This document shows, one piece after another, positions 18,893 through 26,859 of a stretch of DNA of 64,000 nt (position 1 is the stretch's first letter; each line of letters begins with the position of its first letter). Below the pieces are notes generated by a model that worked only from the letters and a program-made list of their open reading frames with translations, did no database searches and was not told the origin of the DNA. The DNA is from Clostridiales bacterium (GTDB lineage: Bacteria > Bacillota > Clostridia > Peptostreptococcales > Acidaminobacteraceae). A program made the position numbers and the translations under genes. The stretch lies in assembly GCA_016342415.1 (NCBI GenBank), contig JAEIOD010000013.1, positions 1 through 64,000 of the forward strand, given 5' to 3'.

Positions 18893-19312
18893 CTAGGCAT
18901 TCTTTAATTGTTTTACGTTTGTTAGTTTATCTTCATACACGATTTCTTTTATAGACGAATATTGATCGAACGATATGTTATCATTCGACAGATATTCTTT
19001 GCAGAAATTCAAGGTGAATCTAAAACCTTTATCCTTACTGACAATTGAAAACTCACCAGCCTGATATTTTTCTATATACACACCAAGTAAACAAGTCAAT
19101 TGAAAGTCCAAAGCATTTTGACCTTCTGATGTAGTTCTAATAAATATCACATTTGCCTTAGATTCTTTTAATTTTTGATAGGTTGTTATTAATAATGACT
19201 TAACTTTATCACTATAAAAAATAATCAAGGTATCCTTTGTAGTTAAATACTCTAAACCCACTAAACCATTATCATGTAGATTCTCTTTATCATAAAAAAT
19301 GTATCTATTCAT
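18893..19312 (-). CDS. PIN/NYN-like ribonuclease domain protein
   Basis: A 139-aa protein. It begins MNRYIFYDKENLHDNGL (acidic D8, E10 and N11), with SEGQNALDFQLT and FSIVSKDKGF further on. This is the arrangement of small PIN/NYN-like metal-dependent RNases. The frame extends six codons upstream, but AAAGGAGG sits before the ATG at 19312. It lies 18 nt upstream of the ParB-like gene on the same strand, so the order PIN-like, ParB-like, Mrr-like may be one operon. The enzymatic call is by motif only. Confidence 0.6.
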   Translation of the reverse strand: MNRYIFYDKENLHDNGLVGLEYLTTKDTLIIFYSDKVKSLLITTYQKLKESKANVIFIRTTSEGQNALDFQLTCLLGVYIEKYQAGEFSIVSKDKGFRFTLNFCKEYLSNDNISFDQYSSIKEIVYEDKLTNVKQLKNA

Positions 19313-19463
19313 ATGTCCTCCTTTTACCAATTACACTTTATAGTTTAATTATACCGTTTTTAGTGTAATCAGTAAACCTAATTCTACACTTTTTTATGTA
19401 ATTATTCATTTTAAAATTAAAATATCTATAAAAATGTGTATAATAGATATGGAGGTGAGTATT
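19313..19463. promoter_or_regulatory. Divergent promoter region with TTACACT/AGTGTAA operators
   Basis: Between the PIN-like operon and the small HTH gene lie ATTACACT (about 19330), its inverse AGTGTAAT (about 19360) and a related TACACTTTTTTATGTAA. TATAAT at about 19439 fits the rightward gene. The inverted repeats are good candidates for autoregulation by the adjacent HTH protein. Confidence 0.5.
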
Positions 19464-19679
19464 TTGATCTTATCAACAAGTGAAAAAATAAAAATAATTT
19501 GTGATCGTTTGGGCATAACATATTCTGAATTAGCTGATCGATTGAATATTTCAATTCAAAACTTATCTAATAAATTATCCAGAAATAATTTTAAGGAAGA
19601 AGACTTAAAGGAAATTGCAAAAGCTCTAGGTTGTGAATTTGAATCTAACTTTATTATGGAGGATGGAACAAAAGTGTAA
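19464..19679 (+). CDS. Small XRE/Cro-type HTH regulator
   Basis: A 71-aa protein that is essentially one lambda-repressor-like domain: KIKIICDRLGITYSELADRL, then SIQNLSNKLSRNNFKEEDLKEIAKALG. The frame is open from 19434, but GGAGG at 19451-19455 is ideally spaced for TTG at 19464. It is divergent from the PIN-like/ParB-like/Mrr-like operon and probably controls it. A terminator follows. Confidence 0.78.
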   Translation: MILSTSEKIKIICDRLGITYSELADRLNISIQNLSNKLSRNNFKEEDLKEIAKALGCEFESNFIMEDGTKV

Positions 19680-19692
19680 TTAAATAGAATGG

Positions 19693-19724
19693 ACCTTTAA
19701 AGTGTTAGCTTTAAAGGTTTTTTT
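19693..19724 (+). terminator. Terminator of the small HTH gene
   Basis: The hairpin ACCTTTAAAG / CTTTAAAGGT is followed by seven T. Confidence 0.8.
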
Positions 19725-19831
19725 GATGTTAGAGCATCTCAATTATATTCAACTTGTACAAAATGTATACAACAAGCAAAGATCTGTAATTATACATCCT
19801 TTTGGAGGAAATTAGATTATCAAAAGACGGA

Positions 19832-19883
19832 TGGTAAATTTTCTTACCACTTAGTTGTATTTTTTAAAGCCTTGTGGTAAAAT
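19832..19883 (+). promoter_or_regulatory. Promoter and GGTAA/TTACC operators of the HTH-ImmA gene
   Basis: -35 TTGTAT (19855-19860), a 17-nt spacer, -10 TAAAAT (19878-19883). Three half-sites overlap it: TGGTAA (19832), TTACCAC (19844-19850) and GTGGTAA (19874-19880), arranged as inverted repeats. This is consistent with autorepression by the HTH protein it drives. Confidence 0.6.
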
Positions 19884-19906
19884 GAAATTAGGAAGGGAGT
19901 GTTTTT

Positions 19907-21040
19907 ATGAGTATCATGAAAATTATCGGGGAAAATATAAAGGTGCTAATGGAGCGCGAAAATATGTCAATGAGAAGAATGGCAGAGGTGATCAATGTAA
20001 GTCATCCCACTATGTCAAAGTATGTAAATGGTAAACAAGCTATTGATAGCGAAAAGCTCTATTTGATTTCTGATTATTTCCATAAAAATTTTGATTACTT
20101 TTTCACAGAAAACCATAGTGAATTTAGTCTTATGTTTCGTGCTGATAAACCTAGTGCAAATCTCCAAACTATTGATTGTAACTATATGCAATCAAAAATT
20201 GAAGAGTACATTGATCTTGTTGGAGATACAGATGCAAAATATATACCACCAACATATAGTATCAACATAGTGGATAACAAGTTATCAGTTGAGAATGAGT
20301 TGGCTATTGAGAAAATTGCATATGAGCAGCGTCGTTTATTTGGAATTGAAAGTTCCATCCCAATTAACTATTATACTTGCTTATCAAACATTGGTCTTAA
20401 TATATTATCCTATCAATTAGACAATGAAAATTTATTTGGTGCATCTTCTTACTCAGAAGAATCAGGAAGTTTTATCTTTGTTAATACACTACACACTATT
20501 TCAGAGGAGCGACAGATTTTTTCTTTGATTCACGAATTAGGACATCTTATTTTTCACAAAAATGAATATATGAGTATTGAACATGATCCGTTTTATGAAA
20601 AAACCCGAGGCAATATAAAAGAAAAAGTTGTTGATACTTTTGCTGGTTATTTCCTCTTACCAAGAGATTTAGTTCAGAAGTATATATCTGAACGCAATGG
20701 TAAAGTAAAACTAAATGAAATGAAGAACTATTTTAAAGTAAGTCTGCAAGCTCTTTACATTTCCTTGCACAAATATAAAATGATTTCGGATGAGAAGTAT
20801 AGAAATTTCTGGAAAGAGATAAACCAATCTGGTACTAAGAAAATCGAACATCAACCATTAGATAAAGAAAGTGTTATATTCAAGAATGAGAAATTGGTGG
20901 GTATTTTGAGAAACTTGTATTTAGAGGATGAAATAAGTGTAAATAAAATTTCAGAAATACTTGAAATTAGCACAATCGAATCAAGACATCTAGTTAAGAA
21001 TTGGGGTGATTCACTTGGGAATTTCGAAGAACTTATTTAA
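19907..21040 (+). CDS. XRE-family regulator with ImmA/IrrE-type Zn peptidase domain
   Basis: A 377-aa protein with an N-terminal HTH (ENIKVLMERENMSMRRMAEVI, then SHPTMSKYVNGKQ) and a central metallopeptidase-like domain with the zinc motif FSLIHELGHLIFHKNE (HExxH, about residues 205-220) and a downstream acid (DTFAGYFLLP). The layout matches ImmA/IrrE proteases that cleave repressors or serve as antitoxins. It overlaps the following PIN-domain gene, an arrangement seen in toxin-antitoxin-like defence modules. Promoter and operators lie just upstream. Confidence 0.82.
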   Translation: MSIMKIIGENIKVLMERENMSMRRMAEVINVSHPTMSKYVNGKQAIDSEKLYLISDYFHKNFDYFFTENHSEFSLMFRADKPSANLQTIDCNYMQSKIEEYIDLVGDTDAKYIPPTYSINIVDNKLSVENELAIEKIAYEQRRLFGIESSIPINYYTCLSNIGLNILSYQLDNENLFGASSYSEESGSFIFVNTLHTISEERQIFSLIHELGHLIFHKNEYMSIEHDPFYEKTRGNIKEKVVDTFAGYFLLPRDLVQKYISERNGKVKLNEMKNYFKVSLQALYISLHKYKMISDEKYRNFWKEINQSGTKKIEHQPLDKESVIFKNEKLVGILRNLYLEDEISVNKISEILEISTIESRHLVKNWGDSLGNFEELI

Positions 21041-21551
21041 GACATCCGCAATAATTGACAATAATATCTTGATTGATTTTTTTGAAATTGGTCAGCTGGA
21101 TTTACTGTTTGAAGTTTTTGATCACGTTGGTATCCCCAAAATCATTTATGATAGAGAAATTGATGAGATTATCAAAGAAGCTTTGAAGCATTATCGTTTT
21201 GATATTAATATAATGACAACTGTGGAGGCACTTGAAACATATGCAAAATTAACTTCTGAGCAAAAGTTTAAAAGATTATCAGATTGTGATAAAATTGCAG
21301 TTTCAATTTCTAAAGAATTTAATTGTTATTGTAGTAGTAATGACGGACCTATAAGAAAAGCCTGTCAAATTCTATCTATAGATAATGTTGGATCACTAGG
21401 AATTATTGGATGTGCTTTTGAGAATGATCTGATAAATCAACAGGATTTTATCCTTCTTGTAGGAAAATTGTTATCTGATGAAACATCATGCTATATCAGA
21501 AAAAATATCGTGTCAGATTTTCTAGCTAACTACCAATTGTCAATACAATAA
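21015..21551 (+). CDS. PIN-domain protein, toxin-like partner of the HTH-ImmA gene
   Basis: An about 178-aa protein with an N-terminal PIN-like acidic pattern (SAIIDNNILIDF; then PKIIYDREI; RLSDCDKIAV; SSNDGPIR), consistent with a Mg-dependent RNase. It starts inside the HTH-ImmA gene. TTG at 21015 has GGGGTG six nt upstream; GTG at 21006 is the alternative. The coupling suggests a toxin controlled by the upstream regulator or protease. Toxicity is inferred, not shown. Confidence 0.68.
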   Translation: MGISKNLFKTSAIIDNNILIDFFEIGQLDLLFEVFDHVGIPKIIYDREIDEIIKEALKHYRFDINIMTTVEALETYAKLTSEQKFKRLSDCDKIAVSISKEFNCYCSSNDGPIRKACQILSIDNVGSLGIIGCAFENDLINQQDFILLVGKLLSDETSCYIRKNIVSDFLANYQLSIQ

Positions 21552-21857
21552 TACCCAGTAGTAACAATAATACTAGGAAACTCAATGAGTTTTATATACG
21601 AGATAATGAAAAAGACTGGTTACGTATTCCCGTACGTTTCCAGCCCGACAAGTAAAAACTTGCAATCTTCACTTATAGTTATATCACATCTACATTTTAT
21701 TAACAAGATGTGATAAGTCACTTGTCTCATTATTTCGACCTAAATAACCAAAGGAGGTCGAATCATGTTAAATACAACTTAAGAAGTTATTGAACTTTAA
21801 ATTGTCGTGGTAACATAATCGTTTGTTACAAACATATAATGAGATAAGGAGAAACAA
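21552..21857 (+). promoter_or_regulatory. Leader of the ubiquitin-like operon, with hairpin and five-codon ORF
   Basis: About 300 bp without a normal gene. It holds a perfect 10-bp inverted repeat TATCACATCT/AGATGTGATA (21682-21715) and a strong RBS AAAGGAGGTCG (about 21750). The RBS serves only a five-codon ORF, ATG TTA AAT ACA ACT TAA (21765-21782). The mini-ORF may be a leader peptide or the stump of a lost gene. The Ubl gene has its own RBS (AAGGAG) at about 21846. Confidence 0.4.
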
Positions 21858-22190
21858 ATGAATAAAGAAAAATTTAATAATGAATTAGAGCAAGATGAAA
21901 TACTAGAACAAGTTGAAATTGAAGTGTATGCTAAACAAGATAAAAAACCACCTAGAGCGAAATCATACAAGATAAGAATTGACAAAATAAAGTATGACGT
22001 AAAAAGTGAATCTATTTCTGGTAGAGGACTGTTGGAGTTAACTGGAAAACAACCTATTACAAATTATAGAATAGATCAAAAACTACGTGGTGGATCAACA
22101 AAAAAAATTGAATTAGATGAAATGGTCTGTCTACTCACAAAAGGCATTGAAAGATTTATGACATTGCCTCTTGATCAAACGGAGGGCTAA
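21858..22190 (+). CDS. Ubiquitin-like protein (multi-ubiquitin family type, single domain)
   Basis: 110 aa. After an acidic, coiled N-terminal 35 residues comes one beta-grasp-like unit: YKIRIDKIKYDV, SISGRGLLELTG, YRIDQKLRGGSTKKIELDE. It resembles the prokaryotic multi-ubiquitin family, which usually has several repeats; here there is one. The chain ends ...DQTEG, with a terminal Gly already exposed, so no processing protease would be strictly required. It is the first gene of a tight operon with E2-like, E1-like and DUF6527-like genes. It is presumably the tag that is adenylated and conjugated. Confidence 0.75.
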   Translation: MNKEKFNNELEQDEILEQVEIEVYAKQDKKPPRAKSYKIRIDKIKYDVKSESISGRGLLELTGKQPITNYRIDQKLRGGSTKKIELDEMVCLLTKGIERFMTLPLDQTEG

Positions 22191-22191
22191 A

Positions 22192-22608
22192 ATGAATAAT
22201 ACACAAATTCAATTTGACTTCAACTTACCTGAAGATGATATGGAATTTCTAAGAAATTTGGAGTACAGATTTCATACCAGAAATGATGGCCGCTATAGAT
22301 GGATGATTCTAGAGAATTATCCCATACCAGATGGTTATAATGTTAGCACGGCTTCAATAGCCATTAGTATTCCTAACGGCTACCCTACTAATCAATTAGA
22401 TATGGCTTACTTTTTCCCCCCATTATCAAGAGTGGATAATAAGCCTATAGGAGCAACGCAAGTTCAGCAAAATATATTAGGACAATCTTATCAAAGATGG
22501 TCTAGACATAGAACTCCATCTAATCCTTGGCGACCTGGGTTGGATGATATATCTTCTCACCTATCACTTATCAATGAGTGGTTACTAAGAGAATTCTCAA
22601 AGAGATAG
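22192..22608 (+). CDS. E2-like protein of the prokaryotic E2 family E type, without any cysteine
   Basis: A 138-aa protein. YPIPDGYNVSTASIAISIP, then NGYPTNQLDMAYFFPPL resembles the UBC-like core of the Prok-E2 family E, and the C-terminal SYQRWSRHRTPSNPWRPG and helical tail fit the same family. Canonical E2 enzymes carry ubiquitin on a cysteine. This protein has no cysteine residue, so any thioester chemistry is excluded and an oxyester on Ser/Thr or a scaffold role must be considered. GGAGG precedes the ATG at 22192, one nt after the Ubl stop. Confidence 0.75.
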   Translation: MNNTQIQFDFNLPEDDMEFLRNLEYRFHTRNDGRYRWMILENYPIPDGYNVSTASIAISIPNGYPTNQLDMAYFFPPLSRVDNKPIGATQVQQNILGQSYQRWSRHRTPSNPWRPGLDDISSHLSLINEWLLREFSKR

Positions 22609-22618
22609 GAGGAAGTAT

Positions 22619-23989
22619 ATGATTAATAATATTAAACTCAGAATGACAGGTCAGCAAAGATCTGACCTGCATTCTGAACTAAAATCAAAGAAAAACGAGG
22701 TAATAATAATTTCATGCGGTGTCGGAGAATGTATTGATATGACTTCTAGAAATTACTCATTATCAATCGCTAAGCATTTATCTATTGATATGTTTGAAAA
22801 CCTATCTGTCAGTGAGAATGATGAGTCACTAATATATAAGATAACAAATAAAATATGTAAGACTGAACAAATCCCATTAATACTAGTAACTAATCCTTTA
22901 ATATATGAGAATGATGAACCGCTTGTTGAACTGCTAAAAATATCAGCTAAAAATCATTCACACAAGTTAATAGGTGCATACGCGATTTTAACGTCAGATA
23001 ATATTATAAAAGGAAAGGTTTTATTTGAAGATGGTGAAGTTAACAATATTGCACTTACGGTTACTGTTGATGGTGACATAAGCTTCAATTTTCATGATAA
23101 TCATACATCTCTTGAACTTCCAACATATACAGCAAGAAATACACAAACTTTTGGTAAAGCTACTACAGACTTGCTGGCTAAACTAACTATAGGTATTGTA
23201 GGTGCTTCTGGAACAGGGAGTCCAACTATTGAAATGCTCTATAGATTAGGGGTCGGAAAACTCGTACTCTGTGACAGCGACCATATCGAAGATGTTAATT
23301 TAAACAGAATTTACAATTCCACTCTGGAAGATGCTGCTGCTAATAGGCTCAAAGTTGATGTCATATCTGCTGCAATAAAAAACTCTGGTTTATCTACTGA
23401 AGTAGATACATTACCTTACGATTGTATTACTGCAAAAGTAATGAACAAACTCTCTCAGTGTGATATTCTATTCGGTTGTGTTGACTCTGTTAGTGCTCGC
23501 GATTTCTTAAATCGATTATCAGTCTATTACACAATCCCATACTTTGATATGGGTGTCAAACTAGTTGCTGATGGAAATGGTGGTGTTGAGTATGTTTGTG
23601 GCACCATACACTATATGAAACCAGATGGTCCATCACTCTTAACCCGCGGTGTATTCACAGTTGATCAATTAAGTGCCGAATCCATGAAAAAAAATAATCC
23701 AGATGAATACAATAAGCAAATTAAAGAAAAATATATTGAAGGAGCTAATGAAACTAGTCCTGCTGTAATCAGTGTAAATACTCTTGTTTCTAGTTTTGGA
23801 ATTAATGATTTCCTTGCAAGAATACATCCTTATAGAAATAATGATAATAATGATATTCTCGCAACTAGAATCAATCTAGTAGAAACTTTGCTGATGCATG
23901 ATGATCAGTTTGGGGAATGTCATGTGTACTCTAAATACCTAGGACGCGGGAATTGTAATCCTCTACTGAATCTAGTAGAAATAGTTTAA
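22619..23989 (+). CDS. E1-like ThiF-family adenylyltransferase with degenerate JAB-like N-terminal domain
   Basis: A 456-aa protein. Residues from about 185 form a Rossmann ThiF/E1 domain: IGIVGASGTGSP, LVLCDSDHIEDVNLNRIYN (the D, N and R of the adenylation site), RLKVDVI, then DILFGCVDSVSARDFLN. The N-terminal 150 residues resemble a JAB deubiquitinase fold, but where an active JAB has HxHP...SxxD this has LVTNPLIYENDE, so the zinc ligands are absent. In related E1s a CLxC segment follows the adenylation domain; here the comparable stretch reads GPSLLTRG. It lies 10 nt after the E2-like gene and 10 nt before the DUF6527-like gene. Confidence 0.82.
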   Translation: MINNIKLRMTGQQRSDLHSELKSKKNEVIIISCGVGECIDMTSRNYSLSIAKHLSIDMFENLSVSENDESLIYKITNKICKTEQIPLILVTNPLIYENDEPLVELLKISAKNHSHKLIGAYAILTSDNIIKGKVLFEDGEVNNIALTVTVDGDISFNFHDNHTSLELPTYTARNTQTFGKATTDLLAKLTIGIVGASGTGSPTIEMLYRLGVGKLVLCDSDHIEDVNLNRIYNSTLEDAAANRLKVDVISAAIKNSGLSTEVDTLPYDCITAKVMNKLSQCDILFGCVDSVSARDFLNRLSVYYTIPYFDMGVKLVADGNGGVEYVCGTIHYMKPDGPSLLTRGVFTVDQLSAESMKKNNPDEYNKQIKEKYIEGANETSPAVISVNTLVSSFGINDFLARIHPYRNNDNNDILATRINLVETLLMHDDQFGECHVYSKYLGRGNCNPLLNLVEIV

Positions 23990-23999
23990 TGGAGGTCAT

Positions 24000-24329
24000 A
24001 TGAACATAAGAAAAATCATATATAAAATACTTTCTATCTTTGGAGGTAGACGATATAAAACAATTTATGCTGAGGAATTACCAGACAAATTGAAGAATAA
24101 TATGATCTATATACTTGGGGAAGAAGAACATCTTTGGGAAGCTGTTATGATATGTCCTTGTGGTTGTAAATCTCAACTTCATATGAGCTTACACAAAGAT
24201 GGCAAGCCAAAATGGACAGTAACTGAAGAGGACAAGGATTATGTTTCTCTCACTCCGTCTGTATGGCGTAAAGTTGGTTGTCAGAGTCACTTTTTTTTCA
24301 AGAATGGATTCATCAAGTGGTGCAAGTAA
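24000..24329 (+). CDS. DUF6527-like Cys-rich protein of the Ubl operon
   Basis: A 109-aa protein with a likely metal-binding core: MICPCGCKSQL, then SLTPSVW and GCQSHFFFKNGFIKWC. The CPCGC plus CxSH pattern suggests a zinc-knuckle fold. Proteins of this type recur at the end of bacterial Ubl/E2/E1 operons; a substrate adaptor or E3-like role is conceivable but unproven. The ATG is preceded by GGAGG. Confidence 0.7.
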   Translation: MNIRKIIYKILSIFGGRRYKTIYAEELPDKLKNNMIYILGEEEHLWEAVMICPCGCKSQLHMSLHKDGKPKWTVTEEDKDYVSLTPSVWRKVGCQSHFFFKNGFIKWCK

Positions 24330-24584
24330 ATTTATAGTTCCTTCAAAGTTATTGAAATATCCTTTTTTACCATGAGCAAGCTACACATTTCGTGTAGCTT
24401 GCTTAAATTAATTATCCCATACAGCTACTTTGCCTTAATCACTATATTTGAATCATCTGATAAGTATATTACTAGAATGTCATCTTTGAACATAAAGAAA
24501 CACCCCTCTCTCAAACTATTTAATGGTCTGCGATTTGGGGTGTATTTCACCAAGGGATATTATTATTAATCATTGATTGTAAAA
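24330..24584. other. Convergent intergenic region with two hairpins
   Basis: A strong stem AGCAAGCTACAC/GTGTAGCTTGCT at 24375-24403 and a weaker long-range ACACCCC/GGGGTGT pair at about 24499-24541 lie between the Ubl operon and the convergent MBL operon. Neither has a long T-run. They may act as a two-way transcription barrier. I see no gene; a 65-codon frame here looks spurious. Confidence 0.45.
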
Positions 24585-25640
24585 CTATACTATTTGAGCT
24601 ACTTTTGAAGCTTTTCCAAAATGCTTAACAGTTGTAGGCATTATTTTCCTAACACCAGATGTATTTTTTTCAAGATTACTTAAACAAATTTCATAATGGA
24701 TTATCCCATACAAATCTTTGGTCATGTTAACATTCTTAAAACTCAATCCCTCTGTTACAAACTTATAGTTTTCACTATTCGGAATTTCGTTACTAGTAAT
24801 TGAAATCGCCTTACTCAATCGTATATATTTATTAAGAACCTCACTATCAGGTAATATTTTATTGAATTTTGAAGTACAAGATATAATTTCTGATTCATTA
24901 GATTCAAGTGCATCAGCTAAAAAATCGGAAGATTTTGAGCCATGATGTGGTATTTTAACGAATGATACTGACTTTGGGATCATATTCTCCCCTCTTCTGA
25001 TTGTGTAGTTGTGACAATCACCACCAAAAATTAAATTAAATCCATTAATATCAAGTAAAATCATTGGCGAGAGTTTATTTGGTTCGTAATTATTTAATGC
25101 ATTTGCATACAAGTTGGCATATGGACCTACATGTGTGAATTTAACTGGTATTTTTAATTTATTTGCTAGCTCAATACCACGCTTATCAATCTCGCCATCT
25201 TCTGACATCGGCACTAGTGGCTGACGCTTGTTTATGTTTCGTCCTTTACTTAATGAATGTATCTTTTCTGCTACAACTTTTGAACACTCATTTTGAGGAT
25301 GAAACAAAGCATAAAGGGGTGAGGATATCTTTGTATTTATATCAATATACTGATCTATTAATTGATCTAAGCCTACTGTATGATCTTCGTCAGGATGTGT
25401 CCAACATAATAAATCTATCTTTTTTCGATTTCTTGGATAATCCTTAAAAATATCTTTTAACACTTTATCAGTTATATTCTCTCCCTCTAATTCATAGCTA
25501 TCAATTACACAAACATAATGCATCCTACATTCGGGAGATTTACTGTAAAATGATATTACTGTACTTTCACCTTTAGTTTCATAACCAATAGTATGAATTG
25601 AAAGGTATAAATTTTCTGAACTTGTTTTTATAAAATCCAT
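24585..25640 (-). CDS. ComEC-like metallo-beta-lactamase-fold hydrolase
   Basis: A 351-aa protein with CWTHPDEDHTVGL (H-x-D-x-D-H, the ComEC/Rec2-type variant of the MBL metal motif), FGGDCHN, and VKIPHHGSKSSDF, all standard MBL blocks. There is no signal peptide or transmembrane segment, so a cytoplasmic phosphodiesterase or nuclease is likely. It is the last gene of a three-gene minus-strand operon with a 57-aa protein and a 284-aa protein of unknown function. It lies between the Ubl operon and the end of cassette A, in a defence-rich neighbourhood. Confidence 0.78.
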   Translation of the reverse strand: MDFIKTSSENLYLSIHTIGYETKGESTVISFYSKSPECRMHYVCVIDSYELEGENITDKVLKDIFKDYPRNRKKIDLLCWTHPDEDHTVGLDQLIDQYIDINTKISSPLYALFHPQNECSKVVAEKIHSLSKGRNINKRQPLVPMSEDGEIDKRGIELANKLKIPVKFTHVGPYANLYANALNNYEPNKLSPMILLDINGFNLIFGGDCHNYTIRRGENMIPKSVSFVKIPHHGSKSSDFLADALESNESEIISCTSKFNKILPDSEVLNKYIRLSKAISITSNEIPNSENYKFVTEGLSFKNVNMTKDLYGIIHYEICLSNLEKNTSGVRKIMPTTVKHFGKASKVAQIV

Positions 25641-25643
25641 ACT

Positions 25644-25817
25644 TTACTCTTCTTCCAAAAATTTAAATATATGTACTTTATTGTTTGTAGATTTTCTTGT
25701 TTTTGCAGAATCCTTTAATTCATTATCAGAAAAAGATTTGAATTTATATTTCAACTTTGATGTTACGCTTTTCTCATCGAAACCTCTGCTTGTTTCAACA
25801 AACTTATATTTACTCAT
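25644..25817 (-). CDS. Small hypothetical protein in the MBL operon
   Basis: A 57-aa, highly charged protein beginning MSKYKFVETSRGFDEKSV and ending KFLEEE. I do not recognise it. Its ATG overlaps the stop of the upstream gene (ATGAGTAA), and its TAA is three nt before the MBL gene start, so the three genes are translationally linked. This tight packing is the main evidence that it is real. No signal peptide or membrane segment. Confidence 0.65.
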   Translation of the reverse strand: MSKYKFVETSRGFDEKSVTSKLKYKFKSFSDNELKDSAKTRKSTNNKVHIFKFLEEE

Positions 25818-26664
25818 TCGAAGTCACACCCCTAACTACTCTGTTGCTCTCTCCATTTTCCAAATCCTTAAGAAATCCTATGCTTAAGTTTACTTTGAAA
25901 ACTTGAAATAACTTATCATTCAGATTATGAATATCGTCACGAATAGTTGATAATAACTGCGTCTCATCTTGAATCATATAAGAAGGTCTTTCACCGATTA
26001 CATCAAACACTAACTCATAAGTTTTAACATCTTTTCCGTTTTCCTCAAGAATTCCTCTTAATATTTTTTTACGAATAATAACTCTATAATCATCCCAAAG
26101 AAATCTCTCAATAGAACTCGATGGATATAACTCAATTTTTGGAACATCCATAATTCTCTTCAACTCTAATGCAGTATTATTATTCACACGTGTCTCAAGG
26201 CAATCTAAAATTTTATTCTCACTGTTAACTAGAATAGAATTGTTTTTCCTCAATATCATAGATGTCACCCTCAAAAAGCTATTAAGATCTTCTAACAAAC
26301 TCAAAAGTTTTAGAAAATGATTTACTTTAGTATTAAAAGTTCTTGCTACCTTAAAATCGATGTATAACGATATAAAGAATTTTGAAATTAGTAAACAACA
26401 ACTACTTTCTCTACATTTAAATCTAACAATCCTTTCATTATCAACTAAACTACGATGCTTTGATTTTGGATAATGATATTCTAAATCTTGCTCAGTAAAG
26501 TAATCTTCTTCGTACTCATAACCCAAGTCCGACATTTCTTGTACAAGTTCATTGTTAATAAACTCAAATGATAAAATCCCCTTTACATTTACTGACAAAT
26601 ACACATAATTTAATATGTTTGATTTTATATCACTAGCTGATATATCACTTTTCTTTTTTTCCAT
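25810..26664 (-). CDS. Hypothetical protein, first gene of the MBL operon
   Basis: A 284-aa protein of unknown function. The ATG at 26664 (MEKKKSDISA) follows GAAGGTGAG; a longer frame from 26700 lacks a good RBS. Visible features are an alternating alpha/beta N-terminal half (YVYLSVNVKGILSFEF), a Cys pair (ESSCCLL) and an amphipathic C-terminal region. The general pattern recalls the sporadically distributed TIGR04255-type proteins, but that is only an impression. It probably works with the MBL hydrolase. Confidence 0.6.
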   Translation of the reverse strand: MEKKKSDISASDIKSNILNYVYLSVNVKGILSFEFINNELVQEMSDLGYEYEEDYFTEQDLEYHYPKSKHRSLVDNERIVRFKCRESSCCLLISKFFISLYIDFKVARTFNTKVNHFLKLLSLLEDLNSFLRVTSMILRKNNSILVNSENKILDCLETRVNNNTALELKRIMDVPKIELYPSSSIERFLWDDYRVIIRKKILRGILEENGKDVKTYELVFDVIGERPSYMIQDETQLLSTIRDDIHNLNDKLFQVFKVNLSIGFLKDLENGESNRVVRGVTSNE

Positions 26665-26859
26665 ATTCTCACCTTCTTCAAATAGCAATGAATACTTCAT
26701 ACTAATAACTCATTACTTATCATTCTTAAATCCACAGCAGCACTTATACACCATTTTAACATTGATTTGATGTCTAAAGCTAGTATATTCCTAAACTATC
26801 ATATTGATAATACAAATTCGCCTGTATATAACTAAACATTTAATCTCGGGGATATGAAA
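26665..26859. other. Upstream region of the MBL operon
   Basis: About 195 bp of AT-rich DNA between the start of the MBL operon and the next attachment block. It must hold the operon promoter, but I see no clear element. Confidence 0.4.

Noticed and set aside
24372..24569. 65-codon plus-strand frame after the Ubl operon
   Set aside because: It starts inside a strong hairpin, has no RBS and no recognisable content.
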